From: Tigriopus japonicus
Lineage: Eukaryota; Arthropoda; Copepoda; Harpacticoida; Harpacticidae
Assembly (NCBI GenBank): GCA_010645155.1
Contig: CM021323.1
Location: 9,640,901-9,704,900 of the forward strand
DNA: 64,000 bases
Direction of reading: 5' to 3'
The notes beneath the pieces are model-generated. The model made no database searches. It saw only the letters and a list, made by a program, of their open reading frames with translations, and was not told the DNA's origin. Of this stretch, positions 11,514 to 21,061 are shown in pieces (position 1 is the stretch's first letter; each line of letters begins with the position of its first letter). The translations under genes and the position numbers were made by a program.

Positions 11514-11592
11514 AAGTTTAAATGATCCCGAATTCAACACGCCAGATAATACTGGATGGATAGGACCTTGGACGTCTCCACAGATTGATTAA
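11514..11592 (+). pseudogene. 3' end of an unidentified reading frame emerging from the gap
   Basis: The frame after the gap ends D-N-T-G-W-I-G-P-W-T-S-P-Q-I-D-stop. It is too short to identify. Its position just before the second copy of the 127-bp repeat would suit the end of a polyprotein before a 3' LTR, but this is a guess. Confidence 0.25.
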
Positions 11593-11692
11593 TCACTAAC
11601 GCTGATCGCGTTGAAAAAATCCGAACGTGCAGAAACCACGTAGTCGAAAATCAAGATCAGGCCGCAGACGGTAAGTTAAACCGACTGCGCCA

Positions 11693-11819
11693 TCGCATGT
11701 TCGTGCAAAGTGGAAATAATAAAGGCTTGGTAGTTTCGTAGATAGAAGTATCTTCAATGACATTCAATTCAAGAGTGGTTTATTTTCTGACCGAAGTACA
11801 AGTACGTGCATTCATTGGC
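11693..11819. repeat. Direct repeat, right copy
   Basis: This is the second copy of the 127-bp sequence at 10562-10688, and the two appear identical. Identity this high means either a very recent duplication or an assembly duplicate. Confidence 0.7.
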
Positions 11820-12419
11820 TAATTGATGTTCATCATTGTTGCACTCGCGCAGCTCATTCCATCTTCCCAGAAATTAATGGATTTGAGGTGAAACAAACTT
11901 GGTGTTTTACTTGTTGAAAAAAATGGGGAGATTTTGGGGGGTGAAGTGAAAAAGGTTGATAAAATGGATTTTGGTGGGATGAAATGAGAGATATAGGTGT
12001 CGCTCACAAATTAGAGAAAAATGGTGTTAGAACTCTCATATACTATCTACTACGATGTGTCGGATATTTAACTGAAACAATCACTAACGCATACTCGACC
12101 GACTGCGTGATACCAAATTGCTTTTCTTGTCGGGGCTCGGAGTAAGCCTGGCGTTCTCCTGTGTTTTTTTTTCTTTTCAAAGCTGCATCTTTTTCCAAGA
12201 CACCTGAAAGAGCTCCCCCAAGTCGGAAACTGATGTTGGTACAAAGCTGAAGATGGCACAGAGACAGCCAATCTAGTCAAGGCCCCCATGAAAACAAACC
12301 AGTCGGTTTATGGGTGGGACCTAGGGATCTGGCATTCTCTTTTTTATCAAACATTTTTTACTTAAACTATGACTTTTGTATTTTAAATGAGTCCCTGAAA
12401 AAATCATCATCATCATCAT
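11820..12419. other. No gene seen
   Basis: No supported exon. A short (CAT/ATC)n run at about 12405-12422 marks the junction with the second satellite array. Confidence 0.5.
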
Positions 12420-13605
12420 CATTCAATGTTTGTTCGTCGTCTAAGAGTATCTCAATTGATTAAAATCAAGAAAATTACATAGCATGATTTTTCCAAAATT
12501 CGATCTCCCATAATAAACTCACTGTTTCCCGAGAAGCTTGATCAACCAATACTATATTTGAGTTTTGCTCGTTATTTTGCCTATCTTTTCTGTTTCCATG
12601 TTCCATTTTAATATTTGGACCACAAATTCAATGTCTGTTCGTCGTCTGAGAATGTTTTCATGCTTTAGAAATCAAGAAACTGCATGATATGATTTTTCCA
12701 AACTTCGATCTCCCATAATAAACTCGCTATTTCCCGAGACGCTTGATCATTCAACACTATAATTGAGTTTTGCTCGTTAATTTACCAATCTTTTCTATTC
12801 CTATGTTCCATTTTAGTTTTTGGACCACAAATTCAATGTCTGTTCAACGTCTGAGAATGATCTCTATTGATTAAAATCAAGAAAATTGCATTATATGATT
12901 TTTCCAAAATTCGATCTCCAATAATAAACTCGTTATTACCCGAGAGCTTGATCAACCAATACTAAATTTTGATTTTCCTCGTTGTTTTGCCAATCTTTTC
13001 TGTTCCCATGTTCCATTTTAATATTTGGACCACAAGTTCTATGATAGTTCCAAAATTCGATCTCCCATAATGAACTCGCTATTACCCAAAAAGCTTGATC
13101 AACCAATACCAAATTTGACTTTTGCTTGTTATTTGCGTATCTATTCTACATAAAATGATTTTTCCAAAATTCGATCTCCCATAATAAACTCACTATTTCC
13201 CGAGAAGCTTGATCAACCAATACTATATTTGAGTTTTGCTCGTTACTATGCATATCTTTTCTGTTCCCATGTTCCATTTTAATTTTTGGACCACAAGTTC
13301 AATATCTGTTCTTCGTTTAAGAGTGTTTCCATGCATTAAAAATCAAGAAAAATGCATATGATATTTCAAAATTTCATTTCCCATAATAAACTCGTTATCT
13401 ATTACCCGAGATGTTTGATCAACCAATACTAAATTTGAGTTCTGCTCGTTATTCTGCTTATCTTTTTCTGTTCCCTTGTTCCATCTTAATTTTTGGACCA
13501 CAAATTCAATGTCTGTTCATCGTTTGAGAGTGTTTCCAGGCATAAAAAATCAAGAAATATACATGATAGGATTTTTTCAATAGTTCGACCTCCCAACAAA
13601 AACTC
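12420..13605. repeat. Second satellite array, same ~206-bp family
   Basis: Five to six monomers in the same orientation as the array at 1440-6277, with the same landmarks. They are more diverged and include a shortened monomer at about 13035-13150. The array ends near 13605 in a tail (CTTGTGACTTATTTACTTGT...) that is shared with 35172-35230. Confidence 0.9.
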
Positions 13606-14218
13606 GCTTGTGACTTATTTACTTGTGACCGTTTTGTTTGAGACTTTTTAACCTACAATCTGTACAATTTACGGCCAAATTAAAGCATTTGAGACGAAAC
13701 GTGATTCCAAAATATTTGAGCTTGTTGACTTCTCCAAAGACTTGCTCATCGAAATGAAACAATTCCCCGAAAGGCAATCAAAAGTCGGGAAATGTTAGAA
13801 TCTTCGTCTTAATTTTGTTGCTCTTGTCACACAACGTTCCAAGACCACGAAGAGCTTTTTGTAACCCCGTATGTTACTGATTATTCTGATATTAAAGCTG
13901 CCGATGAGCTTTTGCCCCTATAGGTCTTGAGTTAAAGCTTTTATCGAACTTACCTTTGACGTCGGAAATTAGTAAATTGAATAGATTTTCATTCAGACTT
14001 CCTGAATGTGTGAGATGAGCATCACGATCAATCTCAAAATCTGGTCTTTTAAAGAATTTCAAATGCCTTCAATTTATGTTTTTGAAAACCTTACACTGCT
14101 TTTGATTTCATTGTCACAATTTATTTGTTAGGAGATTCTGAGAATATTGAGCTAATTTTGCACTACAAGTGTCTCATTGTGAAAACTAGTGCGACGTAGG
14201 AAAAATTCGTTGATTATC
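13606..14218. other. No gene seen upstream of the small secreted-protein gene
   Basis: 13606-13665 matches the minisatellite-type tail at 35172-35230. The rest shows no supportable feature. Confidence 0.4.
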
Positions 14219-14226
14219 TATAAAAA
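14219..14226 (+). promoter_or_regulatory. TATA box
   Basis: TATAAAAA lies 47 bp before the start codon at 14273, a spacing that suits a short 5' UTR. Confidence 0.5.
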
Positions 14227-14272
14227 GATTGTAGTTTTAGAAGGAGGCATCAAATCTTATTGATCCAGCAAC

Positions 14273-14887
14273 ATGACAAGATCACTTTTAGGTGCTTTTG
14301 TTATACTAGTTCATCTTTCCTACACATGGGCAGGCAAGTTACGATTCAATATATAATCTAATCCATATTCAAAGTTGGGAAGCTCCTGCTAAAGAGAGAG
14401 CATGAATTCAAATATCAAACTCATGTTTGATTTGCAAGAATGTATCTTTTATCCAGTGTATGCTACCATTCAAGTTTTTAGGTAGACACCTGTTCTAGTA
14501 GGCGAAAAAGATGGGAACAAAGCACATTTAAACGCCTTCAAAACATAAAATATTAAGCATTTTGTGAAATGAGTACATTGGATTGGAACTGCGTTAACAT
14601 TGTTAAATAAAATTACTCATCAGTGATTAAATCCTTGTGTAAGTTTATCTTTAATCTAAATAGAAACCGTCACCTATAACCGAAGTCATTTGCAAGGTTT
14701 CACTTATTTCGGAGGACGCGTATTCAGATTGCTGTTGGAACAAAGGAGAATGTTCCAAGCTGAATTTAGCATTTCCTTGACGGTAGTTTCAATTAATGTG
14801 AATATTGCCTCACCTCTCAATGAGGTTAAATGTTTCGATTTACGCCTCATCATTTTTAAAGGCAAAATACCAGAAAAGCGCAAATAA
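14273..14887 (+). CDS. Candidate gene for a small secreted protein, 94 aa, two exons
   Basis: Exon 1 (14273-14333) encodes a clean signal peptide (M-T-R-S-L-L-G-A-F-V-I-L-V-H-L-S-Y-T-W-A). It is followed by AG|GCAAGT, the consensus of the rare GC-AG donor class. Exon 2 (14664-14887) starts after TAAATAG and continues in phase 1 to a stop. A TATA box lies upstream and AATAAA at 14932, so all parts of a compact gene are present within 720 bp. The mature part is about 74 residues with a single cysteine and a basic C-terminus (K-I-P-E-K-R-K). It matches no family I know. If the GC donor is not used, the frame ends after 27 codons. No transcript evidence is available, so the splice is inferred. 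Confidence 0.45.
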
Positions 14888-14931
14888 TTGTTTTACTTAG
14901 CATACGCGCTGAAAAGTATTGGAAGTTTGTG

Positions 14932-14937
14932 AATAAA
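14932..14937 (+). terminator. Polyadenylation signal AATAAA
   Basis: It lies 45 bp after the stop at 14887 and belongs to the small secreted-protein candidate. Confidence 0.45.
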
Positions 14938-15195
14938 TCGATGGAACGCATTTTCTCAAAACAAAGGTATGTATTCATGATGCACAAAAGTTTCCAAATT
15001 GTAGACTGAAAAACTATGCCATACATATTTTCTTCAAAAGCCCTTAATATTTGAAAAAAGCTGGATATTGAAGAAAATTTTTTGACAAGGCCGTTATTTC
15101 GTATTTTTGTCTGTGTGCACCGATTTTCCGAATTTGTTTTTGGTGAATTTGATGCATTTGGCCGTGTTTGGAGGCATACTTAACATGCAATTGAT

Positions 15196-15760
15196 TTAAA
15201 ATATAATTTTCAATTTGCCTCAATTGATGGCGCAGTTTTTCCGTGTATGACAGTAGTTTTGGTTGTGAATGTCCAATCTCAATACAAATGTCATTTAGAG
15301 ATTTTTGTATTTTGGGTTCATTTTGGGTAAGCCGTATTGAGCGTTAGTTAATCCTTAATTTTCGTCAATTTTGCCTGAAATATTTTTTCTGACTCACCAC
15401 ATATTCCAGAAAGTATTTACTTTTTACATAAAATAGCCAAAACATTTAAGAAAATCGAGAAAAACGGAAAAATATTGTTAAAATATAATTTTCAATTTGC
15501 CTCAATTGATGGCGCAGTTTTTCCGTGTATGACAGTAGTTTTGGTCGTGAATGTCCAATCTCAATACAAATGTCATTTAGAGATTTTTGTATTTTTGGTT
15601 CATTTTGGGTAAGCCGTATTGAGCGTTGGTTATTCCTTAATTTTCGTCAATTTTGCCTGAAATATTTTTTCTGACTCACATATTCCAGAAAGTATTTAAT
15701 TTTTACATAAAATAGCCAAAACATTTAAGAAAATCGAGAAAAAACGGAAAAATATTGTTA
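15196..15760. repeat. Tandem duplication of a ~282-bp unit
   Basis: 15196-15477 and 15478-15760 are head-to-tail copies with only a handful of differences, including a 2-3 bp deletion near 15675. No coding capacity. The two flanks (14938-15195 and 15761-16211) hold no gene. Confidence 0.85.
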
Positions 15761-16211
15761 AAAAAAGTATATTTAAAAAAAGATTCCAGGCCCTACTGAT
15801 TAGTGAAGACTAGAGCAAGGATAAAAATTGAAATTTTTTGTTTTTTAACTTTTTACCCCTTTTTGATAGGTTTAACGTTTTTTCAATAAACCACTTTTTT
15901 ACTTCCATTACCACATTTGTGTTTCAGCGCAACTTTTTTCAAAAAATATTCAGCAAGTGCTTCCGTACTTTGCGCTTTTGCGCAAACCTGCGGCTTTGGG
16001 GGGTTCCGATGTAGCGCTTTTTATGCCCCTTTGCGTCTTGTGCTTTTCAATTCAAAGGATATCAACGATATGCTAACGACATGGTTAAAAGTCTTTTCAA
16101 CCTGCAAGTTTATTGATGTTAAATCATACCATACAAACTAAGGTATTCATGATTCACAAAAGATTCCAAATTCTAGACTGACAAATTATCCAATACTTGT
16201 TGCCTATTTGT

Positions 16212-16367
16212 CTTCGTCGGGAATATGTAGGAGCTGATCCTCTAACAGCATTTAAGGCAGGATTGGACAAATTTTTAAAAATTATTCCTGACCAACTCAC
16301 TATACAAGCGTTGTATAAATCTGCCAACAGTAACTCATTGGTAGATCAAATTTCATATAAACGGTAA
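16212..16367 (+). pseudogene. C-terminal tail of a CR1/Jockey-like LINE reverse transcriptase ORF
   Basis: The frame reads A-D-P-L-T-A-F-K-A-G-L-D-K-F-L-K-I-I-P-D followed by S-L-V-D-Q-I-S-Y-K-R-stop. F-K-x-x-L-D-K-x-L-x-x-I-P-D is the usual closing motif of non-LTR retrotransposon ORF2 proteins. A diverged second copy, with an internal stop, lies at about 61297-61420. Both are followed by a similar 3' sequence containing GGGAATCCC. This is a 5'-truncated insertion. Confidence 0.65.
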
Positions 16368-16561
16368 TTTTATAAACTCTATTAACTCTCTTTACAGGGA
16401 ATCCCATTCCTTCACTTCTTTCTCTGTTACAATTTTTCATAATCTCTTTCAAAACAAGCCTATGAAAGAGTACGAGAGATGGCGTTGTAAGACAAAAGAT
16501 AATATAATTGGATGTATCTCCTCGAAGAAATTTATTGCAGATCCTTGGAACTTCTTTTGTT

Positions 16562-16741
16562 AAAATGATCCAAGGGCATCTAGAATTTGCTGGACTGCTC
16601 ACGGCCGACCAAGATCGAGTAGATTTACTACAAAGAAAAAAATAAAAGCCCCGTTTTTTCCCTTTTTCTTGTGTACTACATCAACTCGATCTCGGTCGCT
16701 GTGTTCAATCCAATAAATTCTAGAAATCCTTGAATGATCTA
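16562..16741. repeat. Imperfect palindrome, about 60-bp arms
   Basis: About 16562-16623 pairs with about 16680-16741 (for example GACCAAGATCGAGTAGAT with ATCAACTCGATCTCGGTC). The loop of about 55 bp is AT-rich. It may be a small foldback element. 16742-17326 holds no gene, only pyrimidine-rich sequence and a short (GT)n(TA)n run near 17229-17254. Confidence 0.55.
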
Positions 16742-17326
16742 ATTGTTTGCAACTCACACAACAAAACACTGCTATGAATTGGGTTCACTTAATGGAGAAT
16801 TCATTGGCAGGAAGACGACTGAGGCAATTTCAAAATTAGCTTATTTACCAAACAGGATGTCAAAAAAGTAATTTTTTCATTCATGGTTGACTTTTTATCA
16901 AGTTCAGATTTATATACTCAGATACTCAGTCTCTTCTCGTCTGTCGTCGTGAGCACCCGTCTTTTGCGTTGCTCATGAATTACGGGCCGGTTTAGACTAG
17001 ATACTGTGTTGTGTTGTGTCGTGGTCGTTTGGATCCAAGGTAAGCCATTTTGCATATTTATTAGCCTTTTTCTTCTTTCTCTTACTACTTTATTTCTATC
17101 TTTAACATTTTTGTCGTACTCTTTTCGTATTCTCCTCTATTTTCAGTTTATTTTTTTATTTTTCCTACTATCTTTTCTTTTGTGTCTTTTTTTTCAGGTT
17201 TCCTTTTGTTCCTAAGTTCTATTTTGTCGTGTGTGTGTGTATATATATATATTTTGTTTAAGCAGGTTCAAGTGCTTTTTGGTCAATAAGAAATCGTAAT
17301 TAATTGATTTTTTTCCCTTTTCCTTT

Positions 17327-18166
17327 TTACTTGGAGAGGATTAAGAGGTAGTTATGGAGGGAGGGCACAGGCAAGTCTGGTGGGTTAATGGTGGAGTCAG
17401 CAGAGTCTCCAGCTTGAAGCAACCGGTTCCACATAGTGACAGCCCCGTGTCCATCAAAGCCCCATAATGTTGGTGCTGGTGCTACTGCGAGTCTTGACGT
17501 GTCTCGTCTAAGTGTTGGGCCATCATGTGTCTTTGGATTTCGCAACAATGAGATGGGAAGCTGTTGTTCAGCTGCCCGGCGCATTTCTGTCATGAGGGAA
17601 ACAGCACAAATCTGGTTTATGCCGGGTATCCCTGTACTCTGAGAAAGCTCAGAGCACGAAACTTTGTCATGTCGATGTTTATTCATCAACAGACGCTTTA
17701 TGGTATTGAGAGAGACTTGGATATCTTGCATATACCCCTGCCATGACCTATTATCATCCAAGTTTAGTTGTCCAAAGATAGGGAGACTGAAACGAATCTT
17801 TGACAGGATAAGCCCATGTACAGCGGGTAGAAGTTTGTGTCTTGGGATCCATGAGAGGAGACGTCGAAAGAGCCCCACCTGCCTGTTGAGCCCGGTTTTC
17901 AGTTGAGCAGCCTGAGTATTCCATCGGAGATTGGACTGAATGGTGACTCCTAGATGTTTGATTTGTTGAGACTGCTCTATGTGGTGGGGGCCAATCTTGG
18001 CGACAAGCTTCGATGATCCACTTGGAGAGCCAATGACCATGAACACCGTCTTCTTAGGGTTTGCTTTGAGCTCATTTGAGGCCATGAAACGAAGAACGTT
18101 GTCACTGTCATCCTCAACGGCCCTTACCGACACTGTCTCACTAGTTTTAGAGGAAAAAACGCAACA
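17327..18166 (-). pseudogene. LINE reverse transcriptase, C-terminal part
   Basis: The frame resumes right after the MITE with D-D-C-C-V-F-S-S-K-T-S-E-T and continues through N-P-K-K-T-V-F-M-V-I-G and L-G-V-T-I-Q-S-N-L-R-W. These correspond to the segment after the YADD box and the RT motif following it in CR1/Jockey elements. The helical thumb-like region and a W-N-R-L-L closing block follow, with the stop at 17327. Apart from the insertion the frame is intact over 280 codons. Confidence 0.8.
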
Positions 18167-18174
18167 GTCATCAG

Positions 18175-18813
18175 TAGGCCTCGGAAAAAAAAGTGATGAA
18201 AAGTGCCAAAATAATTAATTTTAAGTTGTCCATTTTTCCCTAAAAAAGTTTGAAAACGTCAAAAAAAGTGAAAAAAAAGTAAAAAAAGTGACGTGTAAAC
18301 ACCCTTAACAATTGACTTTTGTGGCAAAGAAAAAAAATCCTCATATCAGGCCTTCATAATTGCCCGAAAGTAAAAAAATAGTAATGAAATTTGATTTTAT
18401 TATCCATTCTTGGCCTAAAAATGGCCAAATAAAGTGAAAATCCGAAAAATGACCAAAAAAAATTTTTTTCTCAAAAAAACGCCAAAAAAAGTGAAAACTT
18501 AATTTCACTTAAAAAACTTTTTTTCCGAGGCCTATTAATGACCCTTATTAGATGAGTACATTTTAAAGAGTAGTTTCCGCGTCCAAACATGCAGGATTGC
18601 CCCCCCAAAAAAAAATCCTCATACCAGGCCTTCATAATTGCCCGAAAGTAAAAAAATAGTAATGAAATTTGATTTTATTATCCATTCTTGGCTTAAAAAT
18701 GGCCAAAAAAAGTGAAAATCCGAAAAATGACCAAAAAAATTTTTTTTCTCAAAAAAACGCCAAAAAAAGTGAAAAATTAATTTCACTTAAAAAACTTTTT
18801 TTTCCGAGGCCTA
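18175..18813. mobile_element. hAT-type MITE inserted in the LINE RT active site
   Basis: The ends are TAGGCCTCGGAAAAAAAAGT and its inverted counterpart CTTTTTTTTCCGAGGCCTA. They are flanked by perfect 8-bp direct repeats GTCATCAG (18167-18174 and 18814-18821). The 639-bp interior is AT-rich with many GTGAAAA/TTTTCAC motifs. About 205 bp of its right half occurs twice (about 18331-18535 and 18605-18813) with a 70-bp spacer, so the element has duplicated its own end. No transposase is present. Confidence 0.9.
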
Positions 18814-20013
18814 GTCATCAGCGTAGTATCCTGCTTGGCACTCTTTGAGCCAAAGGCCCATATCTGCCATGTAAATAAGGAACAGGATGGGCGAGAGGAC
18901 CGATCCTTGCGGACTTCCAAGTGCCAGACATTTAGAAGACGAGCTGACACTTTTTATCTGCACACGTTGACGACGGTCTGACAAAAATGACATGATCCAG
19001 GAGCATGCTGTGTCATCAAAGTTATAGAGCTTCAGTTTTTTGACCAGGATTTCAGGAGACATGCAGTCAAATGCGGCAGACAAATCGTAGCTAGTCACAC
19101 TAGTGGTCATGCGCTTGTTTTTGGCCTCTCCCCAATGGTGGAGGAGCTCCATGATGGCCGTCCATGTAGAGCGGTTTTGTCTATAGCCCTGTTGCTCAGG
19201 TGGGATAAGCCCGACGTACTCCATGTGGTTCATGATTTGGTCTTTCACTATTGATTCCACGATTTTGGAGAGGGATGGCAGGATTGATATGGGACGATAG
19301 TTGGACATGAGTTTTCTATCACCCTTTTTGAATACTGGAATGATTTTCCCCTCCTTCCAAGAGCACGGGAACTTTGCCTCACGGAAGGTCCTATTGATAA
19401 GATAGGTCAACGGGGTTATAAGAGCAGAGATCCCGTCCCTGAGGGCACCCGGAGGGATGCCATCTGGACCAGCACCCTTCCTCTTAAGTCGACCGACATG
19501 TTTCATAACAGTTCCCTCATTGACTTCTTGGAGTACGAGCTTAGGAAGGAACCAATCTTCGAGGTGCTTCCGAAGTTTTTCAGTGGGATCTGAGACAAGG
19601 CTAGGTTCAATGGATTCTTTGATTTTTTCTATCTTATCGATGAAGAAAAGGTTGAAAGCTTCAGCAACCTCGGCAGGATCAGACAACTCATTGCTACCAT
19701 CACAAATAACAATGTCCTCATCTCTGTGAGACTTGTTGCCCTGAAGGTGACTGACGAGATCCCAGAGTTTGACATTATCATCAATGTTATTTAACAGCAA
19801 GCTCTCTGCGTGCTTTCGAGTGTCCCTTCGAACAACAGCATTACACTTGTTTCGCAGTTTTTTGTAAACGCTCTTACGGTCATCATTCGATTGATCATGT
19901 TGGCTGGCAATTCGAACTTTGTCTCTTTCCTTCATCAGGGTTTTGTATTTTTCAGAGATACCAAACTTGTACTTTATTGGTGGTATGATTAGAATCTTGA
20001 GCTCTCGACTCAT
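18814..20013 (-). pseudogene. LINE reverse transcriptase, N-terminal part with fingers and palm
   Basis: 400 codons are open. Motifs in order: G-A-G-P-D-G-I-P (RT-0/1), W-K-E-G-K-I-I-P-V-F-K-K-G-D (RT-2), N-Y-R-P-I-S-I-L-P (RT-3), the catalytic Y-D-L-S-A-A-F-D (first Asp pair), G-S-P-Q-G-S-V-L-S-P and finally Y-Y-A-D-D at the MITE border. This is a textbook non-LTR RT of the CR1/Jockey type. It is complete up to the catalytic Asp-Asp. Confidence 0.85.
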
Positions 20014-20143
20014 TGATCATGTGCTCATTCCTGTTATTTATACTTACCATCATCCCTTTAAATACGAGCAACCCGAGTCAAATCGGGGCAGAATAAACGT
20101 GTGTTCAACTGATGATGACTTACTCAATTCATTGAATATTATA

Positions 20144-20512
20144 CTATTGGGATAGTATCTTGTACTTAGTTATGGGGGCCAATTCATCCAGAATGTAACG
20201 CATATTTTTTGAGAACGCGTCAGCAAGACCGTCACAATCCATGTCGTTATTAATCAAAGAATTCCAATCTAACCCAGACAGCCGTAGAGAAAGCTCGGCA
20301 GCAGAGTAGTTCTTCATATTGCGTTTCCAAAGGGTGTGGTCACGTTTGGCATCGCCACGATAGCCATCCACGATTGCAACAATTGGGTCATGGCCACTCA
20401 TTCCATTCGGTATTGTCTTGGCGTTTACTAGTTGAAGGTCAGGGGTTGTGTAAACATGGTCAATTGCTGAGGGTCTACCCTGGTGACCTGACGTTTTTAA
20501 TGTCCTTTTCAT
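20144..20512 (-). pseudogene. LINE endonuclease, C-terminal part
   Basis: The frame contains S-A-I-D-H-V-Y-T-T and S-G-H-D-P-I-V-A, matching the I-D-x-x-x-x-(T/S) and S-D-H-x-P-I motifs that close APE-type endonucleases; the middle Asp is Gly here. A helical linker toward the RT follows. The N-terminal half with the G-D-F-N motif is not present on this strand. The ~130 bp between this frame and the RT frame contain an unexplained disruption. Confidence 0.7.
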
Positions 20513-21061
20513 ATTTACATTTTTAGTTATAGTTGCAAATTAATTTGTCTTGATTGGCGATCTTAATCATTCTTTTGTCGTTTTTATCCAATATTTTTCT
20601 TCCATATTTGAGGATTTGTTCTTCATTGTATGTTATCCTTTGTCTTGTCTCTTGCAATTATTTTCAAAAAGTAATTGAATTACATTTCAATTACTTATTT
20701 TTCAAACACAACTAGAATCGTTTTCTTTTGAAGTGCAAAATTTATAAAGAACATCTAAAACTTTTCAATTTTGGGTGAATCAATTTTCATGCTGAAAACT
20801 ATTGGAAAGGCCGGCGGAGGAAACCTGTAGCATGCTTAATCTTGGAACTTCCCATGAAGGTGAAAACATAATTGTAATTTATAATTGAAAAATATCAAAA
20901 AATATCAATTACATTGTACAAAACAATGTATTCATTACAATTACAATTACTTTGATCTCGAATATAATTAATTACAAATGCAATTGATTACAATTACTTG
21001 GAACTGTAATTGCAATGACATCACAGTTCTGGTCTTCAGCCCTTTTCTTTCAAAATTATAG
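20513..21061. other. No gene; AT-rich region with GTAATTACAATTAC-type motifs
   Basis: Many GTAATTG/CAATTAC words in both orientations, like those at 60555-60635. These are probably remnants of a dispersed MITE. An expected upstream exon of the astacin gene (signal peptide, phase 0) was not found here. Confidence 0.4.

Larger units (their letters stand above)
17327..20512 (-). mobile_element. CR1/Jockey-like LINE, 5' truncated, split by a hAT MITE
   Basis: Read on the minus strand, the element runs from the end of an APE-type endonuclease (20512-20144), through a ~130-bp disrupted stretch, into the reverse transcriptase (20013-18814). It continues after the MITE into the RT thumb and C-terminal region (18166-17327). 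The first part of the endonuclease and ORF1 are missing. The plus-strand neighbours are the small secreted-protein gene on the left and the astacin gene on the right. It is inactive because of truncation, a break around 20014-20143, and the insertion. Confidence 0.85.

Noticed and set aside
10626..11592. Frames of about 300 codons spanning the N run
   Set aside because: Almost all codons are undetermined bases; only the 3' end after the gap can be read.
20550..20640. Plus-strand I-G-D-L-N-H-S-F, similar to the endonuclease G-D-F-N motif
   Set aside because: It is on the strand opposite to the LINE, has no continuation and is probably chance.
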